Of a stretch of 64,000 nucleotides of DNA, positions 55,285 to 64,000 are shown piece by piece. The position numbers and the translations under genes are program-made. This DNA is from Omphiscola glabra (lineage: Eukaryota > Mollusca > Gastropoda > Lymnaeidae). The stretch spans positions 11,873,062 to 11,937,061 of the forward strand of contig OZ024797.1 in assembly GCA_964017045.1 (NCBI GenBank), in the 5' to 3' direction. Position 1 is the stretch's first letter; each line of letters opens with the position of its first letter. The notes beneath the pieces are model-generated. The model made no database searches, was not told where the DNA came from, and worked only from the letters and a program-made list of their open reading frames with translations.

Positions 55285-56104
55285 TAAAACTGCACTGAGA
55301 AGCTGAATGCCAACATTTTCATTTAGCGAGAACAAAATTTTCTTTAAAACAAGTCACGCCCTAAAATTCCATGCAAAAAAACAACATCAAATTCCTAAGA
55401 CAAATAGAAACAGATACTTCTAATGAAGTTATTCTCTTTTTCCCCGGTCACTTTTGTCGGAATGAGTCGTGACATAATGGACAAAATGTCTATGACAATC
55501 TTCATTGTCCTACTGGCGGTGACGAGCTATTTTCAGCTCCCGTTGCCAACCTCGCTCCGCGATGAGAAAATACTGACAGAGGCGTAGACAAAGACACCAT
55601 GCGGAGGGGATGCCCTTAAAAAACGTTGCTCGCGGTGGCACAAAACATGGTGCCGTAAACTCCCACGCCATCTATCGGGTGTCTCACATACAAAAATCCC
55701 TGTCAACAGTGATGATGTAATCCGCTATCCTCGGTTCAAACGCGTTAACTCAAGAGTTGTGGGTTAAGATCGTAAGATCAATACTCTGGGAAGATAGGAA
55801 TGTTCAGTACCCTTCAAAACTACAACTCACACTCAGGAACTCCACAGGTACGACACAATTATTCGACGAAAGCCTTGCTACGGACTAATGTTAAGGAGCA
55901 ACGAAAAACTCAAACAAGCATTTTCAAGACTGAAGAAAAATGTACGATGAATGAATAAAAAAACAAACAAATTTCCATTTATTTGGATCAACAAAAATGT
56001 CTTATCTTATCTTACCTTATCGTATCTGATCTTACAATATCATCATGATATTGATGTGTACGACATCATGACATTTATAGGTCTGTTCCAATAATAGCTT
56101 CTAA

Positions 56105-56420
56105 GTGTTGTTCAGCAATTGTGTCTTGTTCAGTAATTGTGTCTTGTTCAGTATTGTGTCTTGTTCAGTAATTGTCTTGTTCAGTAATTGTGTCTTGTTC
56201 AGTAATTGTGTCTTGTTCAGTAATGGTGTCTTGTTCAGTAATTGTGTCTTGTTCAGTAATTGTGTCTTGTTCAGTAATTATGTCTTGTTCTGTAATTGTG
56301 TCTTGTTCAATAATTGTTTCTTTTTCAGTAATTGTGTATTGTTCAGTAATTGTGTATTATTCAATAATAATGACATGTTCAGTAATTGTGTCGTGTTCAA
56401 TAATTGTGACATGTTCAGTT
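56105..56420 (+). repeat. 18-bp minisatellite, about 17 copies
   Basis: Unit TTGTTCAGTAATTGTGTC, becoming more diverged toward the right end. Confidence 0.96.
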
Positions 56421-56689
56421 ATTTTTTTCGAACAACAAATTCCATGTTAAATGTTGATACGCATAAGTTGAGATATGACTCTGTCACAAGGAGCAGATGA
56501 TCATGAAACAAGAAGGGTGGTCACCATAAAACAGACTTAGAGCAAACGGAAAGGTCATTTCAATAGAATACAAGTTAAACACTCCAAGGTCATACCAAAA
56601 AAGTGAGCATTTGAAGAGGGGTACAAGTACGTTAACTTGTGCCAACGACATCGATAATCGGGAATGATAATAATGAAAATAAAATAGAG

Positions 56690-57043
56690 AGCCGAGACAC
56701 CGGTAGAGGGGTGGAAAGCCGAGACACCAGTGGAGGGGTCGAAAGCCGAGACACCAGTGGAGGGGTCGAAAGCCGAGACACCAGTGGAGGGGTCGAAAGC
56801 CGAGACACCGGTAGAGGGGTGGAAAGCCGAGACACCAGTGGAGGGGTCGAAAGCCGAGACACCGGTAGAGGGGTGGAAAGCCGAGACACCAGTGGAGGGG
56901 TCGAAAGCCGAGACACCAGTGGAGGGGTCGAAAGCCGAGACACCGGTAGAGGGGTGGAAAGCCGAGACACCAGTGGAGGGGTCGAAAGCCGAGACACCGG
57001 TAGAGGGGTGGAAAGCCGAGACACCGGTAGAGGGGTGGAAAGA
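56690..57043 (+). repeat. 27-bp minisatellite, 13 copies
   Basis: Unit contains GAGACACCAGTGGAGGGGTC then GAAAGCC; an alternating variant has CCGGTAGAGGGGTGG. Nine-codon period produces open frames on both strands. Confidence 0.97.
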
Positions 57044-57499
57044 TTGACACCAACCGTTCAGTGTGGGCGTTTCTGGAAAATTGGGGGCCAGGGTTGGGGG
57101 GGGGTGTGTGGGGGGAGGCTGGTATCGCAGTTTCTGACAATCAATGTCTCACCGTGGACCTAGCGAAACTGGAAGCGTCCTTTAATTGGCAGTATCGTCA
57201 GCCTTCACAATTAAACCGGTGACAGTTTTCACGAGAAAATTAGTGGGTTACAGGCGAGACGCATAAAGTAGATGTGCATTACTGGTGTGAAATATTGATG
57301 CGTTCGTCGAAATGCGGTATCGAATATGAAATTAAATGCAATTAAACTCTGGCAATTATTCGAGTCTGTGCCAGGAAGAATGGCGGGTTAAATAAAGGGG
57401 GGTGGGGATGGGGATGGTAAAGGAGTGAGCGAAGAAAACTTTGGTTAGGAGACAAAGGTGGTCGAAATTAATCGGTTTCTTTAATTGATGGGCTAATTG

Positions 57500-57657
57500 A
57501 GATGTTGGAGTTCGTGGGTTGAGATGTTGGATTTCACGGGTTGAGATGTTGGATTTCACGGGTTGAGATGTTGGAGTTCACGGGTTGAGATGTTGGATTT
57601 CACGGGTTGAGAAGTTGGAGTTCACGGGTTGAGATGTTGGATTTCACGGGTTGAGAT
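57500..57657 (+). repeat. 22-bp minisatellite, about 7 copies
   Basis: Unit near GGTTGAGATGTTGGATTTCA plus CG. Confidence 0.93.
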
Positions 57658-57827
57658 GAATACGGCTAGTGATAATTTTGGGAAGGGATGAAATGACATA
57701 GAACAAGGGTTGTATGATGATTCTACTCAAAGTTTACCTAGTACTTCGCATCTATGATCAATAAAGTTTACATTCATACTTTTAAAAAAAATTACATAAA
57801 AATCGTATTGTGTCTGAAAACAAATTT

Positions 57828-57967
57828 TAAGCCAGGAAGAGAGTTCCTCGGTGCACTCACATCACCACAATTTGTAGCCAGGAAGAGAGTTCCTCGGTGC
57901 ACTCACATCACCACAATTTGTAGCCAGGAAGAGAGTTCCTCGGTGCACTCACATCACCACAATTTGT
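57828..57967 (+). repeat. 46-bp tandem repeat, 3 copies
   Basis: Each copy contains AGCCAGGAAGAGAGTTCCTC, GGTGCACTCACATCACCA and CAATTTGT; copies 2 and 3 are identical. Confidence 0.95.
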
Positions 57968-58724
57968 CCATTGTTGTCAATCTCGTCACCCGAGTTAGCC
58001 AAACGGAGGGTTCACAACCCCCTCCTCCCCGAACCTCTTCACAGGTATCCTGCGTCCATGACGCCTGCAGACCGTCCAGCAAACATTGTCCCAGGAGTCT
58101 GGTCGCCCCTGATGCAACAATAGCCAGGGCGCAAATAGACTCAGCCCCTGTTGACATAGCCTTCTGCTGGAACTCAGCAGTCTGATACATGCCCGTGCAG
58201 GGCTCCGTACGCATGCGCGGAGGTGTTTTGTTTGCCAGTATTCTCTCTGGTTGGTCACTTTCCAGTGCGTTCTCCTTATTTTCTCGTCAGACATACACCA
58301 GAATGCGACGATGTGGTGTGAAGACTCAAGCATGTGTTGATATCATGTGGCGTGCATACACCAGCAAGTGTTGTGTTGTGTGCCGTACATATACCAGTAT
58401 GTGTTGATGCCATGTGGTGTAAATGTGTACACACCAATGCCGACTAGTTGTAAACTCTATTCGACCTTGACATTGACCGTTAAAAAAATGTATATACATA
58501 TATACTTTTGTATATTAATCTAACACAGGAAAGATCCCAAGCCAACGTAAACGAAACCCCCTTCCTTTCCCTTAATAGTTACGCCTCTGACTTGGCTGTC
58601 CTGCAGTGCCGGCTATGATTATAAACGACCCATTTCGTTATCTGTCTCTAAACAGCGCATTTTATCTACACGTGCTTTGTAGGAACACGTTTTGTTATGT
58701 TGTTTTAAAGCATATCAACTGGTG
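57968..58724. other. No supported gene
   Basis: Moderately GC-rich, non-repetitive DNA at 57980-58230 has a minus-strand frame reading FQQKAMSTGAESICALAI that I do not recognise and cannot place in a gene. A short loose repeat of CATACACCAG / GTGTTGATATCATGTGG follows at 58280-58440. Confidence 0.3.
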
Positions 58725-59056
58725 ACTATATATGACATTAACATACTACTCCAGGCCAGTCAGTGGTGACTATATATGACATTAACATACTCCAGGTCGG
58801 GCAGTGGTGACTATGTATGACATTAACAAACTCCAGGCCGGGCAGTGGTGACTATGTATGACATTAACATACTCCAGGCCGGGCAGTGGTGACTATGTAT
58901 GACATTAACATACTCCAGGCCGGGCAGTGGTGACTATGTATGACATTAACATACTCCAGGCCGGGCAGTGGCGACTGTGTATGACATCAACATACTCCAG
59001 GCCGGGCAGTGGCGACTATGTATGACATTAACATACTCCAGGCCGGGCAGTGGTGG
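58725..59056 (+). repeat. 41-bp minisatellite, 8 copies
   Basis: Unit contains GTGACTATGTATGACATTAA then CATACTCCAGGCCGGGCAGT. Followed by unique DNA with no supported gene to 59831. Confidence 0.97.
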
Positions 59057-59831
59057 CTGTGTAGGACCTGACTTGGCCACCAAGTATCGCTTTCAAATAA
59101 AGTCTTCCGTGAGAAAGATGTTCCAAACAGTGGCATTCGATGGAGACGGACCAGCTGGCGTAGATAACGGAGTGTGTTTAATGTGTAAAGAAACACAGCA
59201 ATGAAACATTATAGACAATAACGGCATACTTCATGTCCTAAATGTCACAACACGTGATATAACGATGAACCTTGAGCCCTGGGCCCCCTGTTGCCCCCCT
59301 TGATCTATGGATCACACTGGCCTGTGCCTGTGTGTAGACATTTCACCTGGATACAAATATTTTATTTAATTAGATGTGAGAAACTAACGGTTCGGCTGGG
59401 GTGTGGCCAAATGTAAATGAAAGAGTCCCCGACATTCACGGAAATAAATAGTGTTTCTCTATTGGAACCATTACAAAAAATGTCACATTATTGTCTTGCG
59501 GTTGTCATTAAAGTCACAAATAACAGGACTTCGTTTAGGTCAAGGGGTTCCCACATGGACATTGCCCGTTCTGTTTTCCGTGAAATGTGGTGGCCACGTC
59601 ACGGTGTGAGAAGTAGGCTTTCAAATAAAATTCCACATCAATTCACAAAAATGGCGGAATAATTTATCTACGTTGTCAAGTATTTCTTGTAAAAAACGGA
59701 TTGTTTTTAATGCCAAACAAATTTCTCTTACAAGTTTAGTTCAAATTACTAAACATTTTTTATTTGCGGCAGTCACGCGATAAGTTTGTATACAGCACGC
59801 CAGTCAGTTAGTCATGTCTTTTGTTCTATAG

Positions 59832-59997
59832 CAGCGGTTCTCAACCTGTGGGCCTCAACCCTTAGGGGGGTTCGCCTAAGACCATCGGAAAACACATATT
59901 TATAAAGTAGCAACGACAATATTTTATATTTGGGGGTCACCACAACATGTGGAACTTTATTAAAAGGTCGAGGCTTTAGGGAGGTTGAGAACCACTG
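59832..59997 (+). mobile_element. Non-autonomous hAT element, SPIN-like (copy 3)
   Basis: Starts CAGCGGTTCTCAACCTGTGG and ends GGTTGAGAACCACTG, with a perfect 8-bp duplication TTCTATAG at 59824-59831 and 59998-60005. Internal AAGACCATCGGAAAACACAT matches copy 2. Confidence 0.88.
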
Positions 59998-60817
59998 TTC
60001 TATAGTTTTCCAAAACCTGTTCCACACTTGACAGGAAAGCTGAAAATCTTGGTAACGCCACAAGTCGCAAGACGACAGAAGACCAGTGTAAAACTAGACT
60101 AACCTCGTTATATTAGTCTACGATTTAAACTATTATACCCCAATCGTAAGCTAGCGTGTGAAGACAAAGTTTGGTAACTTGTCTAAAATGATGATGTCCT
60201 GTAGGTTACATGTTGGTCTGTTTAAATCAAACCGCTCATTTTGTCATGTTCCGATAATTTGTATTAAAATGGACGCACATAAATACTATTTTATATTCCT
60301 TTTTAAATGGTGGTAAAAATAAATGACGTCAGCTCTTGAAATAAACATTCGATTACGTTAGACTGAAATCGATTTGGATATTAACTATTTTAAATTTGAA
60401 AAAAAAGTAGGTTAAAATAATTAAGTTATATTAAATTACACTACAAGAAACCCCATAGGTTTGCCCACTGTCCGGCTATTGTCCGGCCACTGTCCGGCTG
60501 CTGCACTGGTTTTATTTTTTAAGGCCAATGACCTCGAACGGACAAGGGAGAAATACGTGGTTGAGGGGGGGAAGGGGATGGGGGGTAGTTATGGGAACAA
60601 ATGTTACACGTTGGTGCAAATACGTGCTGGGTTACTGTTACAATGCGACGGCTAAATTTGTACCCCTCGGCGCCACGGTGGGGGCTTTCAGACGGTGTGC
60701 AAACAGGGCGGACAACACTGCCCCAACACGGTCAGTTTAGATAGGATATCGTGTGCTGTTATTGCTCCAGTAGCACACTTTGAAGTACTCGCCCCACAAG
60801 CAGTGGGACCTTTAGAG
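59998..60817. other. No supported gene
   Basis: Unique AT-rich DNA. A short run of three CTGTCCGGC-type units lies at 60468-60503. Confidence 0.4.
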
Positions 60818-62158
60818 AGTAAACAAATACAAGGAAATAAGGTCAGTTTAATAGGTACACGGAAATAAGGTCAGTTTAATAAGTACAGGGAAATAAGGTC
60901 AGTTTAATAAGTACAGGGAAATGAGGTCAGTTTAATAGGTACACGGAAATAAGGTCAGTTTAATAAGTACGGGGAAATAAGGTCAGTTTAATAAATACAG
61001 GGAAATAAGGTCAGTTTAATAAGTATAGGGAAATAAGGTCAGTTTAATAAGTACAGGGAAATAAGGTCAGTTTAATAAGTACATGGAAATAAGGTCAGTT
61101 TAATAAATACATGGAAATAAGGTCAGTTTAATAAGTACAGGGAAATAAGGTCAGTTTAATAAGTACATGGAAATAAGGTCAGTTTAATAAGTACATGGAA
61201 ATTAGGTCAGTTTAATAAGTACATGTAAATAAGGTCAGTTTAATAAGTACGGGGAAATAAGGTCAGTTTAATAAATACAGGGAAATAAGGTCAGTTTAAT
61301 AAGTATAGGGAAATAAGGTCAGTTTAATAAGTACATGGAAATAAGGTCAGTTTAATAAGTACAGGGAAATAAGGTCAGTTTAATAAGTACATGGAAATAA
61401 GGTCAGTTTAATAAATACATGGAAATAAGGTCAGTTTAATAAGTACAGGGAAATAAGGTCAGTTTAATAAGTACAGGGAAATAAGGTCAGTTTAATAAGT
61501 ACAGGGAAATAAGGTCAGTTTAATAAGTACAGGGAAATAAGGTCAGTTTAATAAGTACATGGAAATAAGGTCAGTTTAATAAATACATGGAAATAAGGTC
61601 AGTTTAATAAGTACAGGGAAATAAGGTCAGTTTAATAAGTACATGGAAATAAGGTCAGTTTAATAAATACATGGAAATAAGGTCAGTTTAATAAGTACAT
61701 GGAAATAAGGTCAGTTTAATAAGTACAGGGAAATAAGGTCAGTTTAATAAGTACATAGAAATAAGGTCAGTTTAATAAATACATGGAAATAAGGTCAGTT
61801 TAATAAGTACAGGGAAATAAGGTCAGTTTAATAAGTACAGGGAAATAAGGTCAGTTTAATAAGTACAGGGAAATAAGGTCAGTTTAATAAGTACAGGGAA
61901 ATAAGGTCAGTTTAATAAGTACATGGAAATAAGGTCAGTTTAATAAATACATGGAAATAAGGTCAGTTTAATAAGTACAGGGAAATAAGGTCAGTTTAAT
62001 AAGTACATGGAAATAAGGTCAGTTTAATAAATACATGGAAATAAGGTCAGTTTAATAAGTACATGGAAATAAGGTCAGTTTAATAAGTACAGGGAAATAA
62101 GTCAGTTTAATAAGTACATGGAAATAAGGTCAGTTTAATAAATACATGGAAATAAGGT
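60818..62158 (+). repeat. 28-bp minisatellite, about 48 copies, 1.3 kb
   Basis: Unit contains GGAAATAAGGTCAGTTTAAT then AAGTACAG. Variants AAATACATGG, GTATAGGG and GTACGGGG recur in the same order (60965-61085 and 61245-61340; 61560-61700 and 61920-62060), showing block duplication. Confidence 0.98.
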
Positions 62159-62496
62159 CGATTGAACAAATACCCCACACAGTAAACAAAAGTAAAATAT
62201 CCCATATGTATTTATTTCTATTAAAGAATAGTTAAAGTAAGTTCAAGAAAAAAAAGTTTCAGAACATAAACTCAAATTACATAATCAGTCCACTGCTCTA
62301 TAACAGTGGTTTAAACAACACAAAACCAAAATGTAGACCACCAAGACAAAGAGATTAGAAGACCGCTAAGGTTGAGGGTTTAGAAACACTTTATGGAGAA
62401 CTTTATCTATTGACTTGAAATATATAATATAGAAATATAATTTCTGTCGCTATTTAATTTGAGACAGAAAAATTTCATTATAAAAATGAAGTAAGG

Positions 62497-62568
62497 CGGA
62501 CCAGCACGACAGTTCTTCAGACCAGTACGACAGTTCTTCAGACCAGCACGAAAGTTCTTCGGAAGTCT
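62497..62568 (+). repeat. 21-bp repeat, 3 copies
   Basis: Unit near GACCAGCACGACAGTTCTTC plus A. Confidence 0.85.
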
Positions 62569-62619
62569 GTGGACCAGCAGCTCAAAATTATTATTTTAAA
62601 ATGACAAAATTATGGAAAT

Positions 62620-63120
62620 CCCTTTCATTAAATAACCCCCCAAAAATAAAGTTTTCCCCATAAATCCTTCATAAACTTTAATATCGAGCATGGGGGGTGA
62701 GGGGCTGAAAATTTGACAACACGTTCATTGAAGTACCACTAGCGCACTTTATAAGAATCTCAATTAGTGCTTCCCCCCACCCACCCCCAAGGCTCGCAAC
62801 CGCACATGTTTTCACGCCTTTGAACTGTACATATATTCTAATGACCCACCCACTTTTACACCGCAGATTTAGTGCACAAACTATTTTAGAAATACTAAAG
62901 AAAATATTACGCACCAAATGCTCATTTAGCGCAGTTATTGGGAATTTTATTTTGTGACATCATAGTTACTTCATTTTCTCCTTTAAAAACGGGAAAACTT
63001 ATTTTTATGGGTTGGGGATGTGGCTGGGGCTGACAATTTGATAGAATGTGTTGTCACCGTCAAGGAGTCTCTGTGCCAAATTTCAGCTCGATACGTTGAC
63101 CGGAAGTGGACTGAAATTCA
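62620..63120 (+). repeat. Unclassified dispersed repeat, copy B
   Basis: The longest copy of the family at 31985: CCCACCCACTTTTACAC, TTAGCGCAGTTATTGGGAA, TTTGATAGAATGTGTTGTCA and a tail CGATACGTTGACCGGAAGTG. A (TA)n tract follows at 63146-63173. Confidence 0.65.
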
Positions 63121-63139
63121 AACTTTTATATTCGTGCAG

Positions 63140-63173
<34 letters not shown>

Positions 63174-63176
<3 letters not shown>

Positions 63177-64000
63177 ATAGTTCACAGTGTGGTGTTGTTC
63201 ACCATGTAATTTCTCAATTAAGCTGGAATGTTTAATTTGTTTATAATCAAAACAAGTATATCGATTCCTTAAATGTTATGAACGGGAAAAAAAAAGGGGG
63301 GGGGGGGAGAGAGAGACAGCAGCACCAACAAACAAACAGAAACAACGGTAACACAAGTCCTGTCCATCCTCCCCCATCACCCAGCCCCCCCTTCCCCCCC
63401 CCCTCCCCCCGGAGTAAACTTTAAAGAAAACGATACAAAATAAAAACCATTGCACTGAAATGCAACTTCTGTGACACTTCCCAGCGTTAAACTGCGCGAT
63501 TTGATAAATAAAATATCGAAGTTGTCAAACCAGTGAGGTAGGTATCGATACTGCTAATTTGCGCCCACTCTTATTCTTTTCTCTCTTTTTTTAGGTGCGG
63601 TAAATGACTATAAATAGATTATGTAAATTTAATTTATACTCATTGTACTTACTTGGTTTTTTATATATTGATGACGGCATCATGAGCCTAAACGTCTACA
63701 TTTGTATGTTGTAAAGTGATCATTAAAGCTGGACATATATTGTTTCACTTACATAAATAGTTTGTGTCTTGTTAATCTACTCTAAAGCTTTATCGCAGTC
63801 CAGCACTCTTATGATCAGCTATATCAACTGGGCTGCGCCTAAGAAAATTGACGTCTTGCCGCTTTACTAAAAGTTAAAAAAAAATTTGCTTTTCTTTTCA
63901 CAGGTTGTGAGTACCAGTGTCATGTGACCTCGTTGTGAATGTAAGAGCTTAACCAGACCACGCTGTAATACAACAACAACAAAAAAATGGGAACAATATT
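63174..64000. other. No supported gene; low-complexity tracts
   Basis: Contains poly(A)/poly(G) and C-rich tracts at 63290-63410, then AT-rich unique DNA to the window end. No exon with splice support seen. Confidence 0.4.

Noticed and set aside
54470..55335. Frames of 114-122 codons with short periodic peptides
   Set aside because: Translations of the 18-bp and 13-bp arrays.
56484..57140. 218-codon minus frame and partners with nine-residue periods
   Set aside because: Direct translation of the 27-bp array; frames are open on both strands.
58968..59204. 78-codon frame overlapping the 41-bp array
   Set aside because: Its start lies in the array and the unique tail matches no family I know.

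Overview
This is nuclear DNA from an animal. Genes are split by GT-AG introns, the DNA is AT-rich, and transposons and minisatellites are dense. The two host genes, together with non-autonomous hAT elements resembling the SPIN family (which I recall being reported from a pond snail among many vertebrates), point to a mollusc, most likely a gastropod snail. I cannot name the species from sequence alone.

Layout. (1) Bases 1-5632, plus strand: the last seven coding exons of a FANCM-like gene (DNA-repair translocase). They encode the XPF-type nuclease-like domain and the tandem helix-hairpin-helix tail. The 5' part lies outside the window. Its introns hold a solo LTR, a SPIN-like hAT MITE, two minisatellites and a complete piggyBac transposon with an intact 636-residue transposase on the minus strand. 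(2) Bases about 6,000-12,693: an AT-rich stretch without tandem arrays or recognisable transposons, probably the long 3' UTR of the next gene, which lies tail-to-tail with FANCM. (3) Bases 12,694-49,241, minus strand: a complete ten-exon gene for a nuclear receptor with two DNA-binding domains (2DBD-NR). Splice phases agree across every junction and the predicted protein is 1,341 residues: start and A/B region, DBD1, DBD2, a 789-codon exon carrying a huge low-complexity hinge, then a ligand-binding domain. A CpG-rich promoter candidate lies at about 49.4-49.7 kb. (4) Bases 49,700-64,000: upstream or intergenic DNA with no convincing gene, made of minisatellites, MITEs and one 5'-truncated LINE.

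About 30 unrelated minisatellite families, each mostly at one locus, cover roughly 16.8 kb by my estimate (about 26% of the window). The largest have units of 37 bp (2.9 kb), 35 bp (2.7 kb), 20 bp (2.5 kb), 28 bp (1.3 kb) and 22-24 bp (0.9 kb). Most long reading frames in this window are arrays read through in several frames, not genes.

The most interesting observation is at 37.9-38.3 kb. The 3' end of the exon encoding the first zinc finger of DBD1, with its splice donor, has been amplified in the adjacent intron. This yields at least five extra near-perfect 5' splice sites, and the same sequence encodes an unorthodox P-box (CLPCKS).
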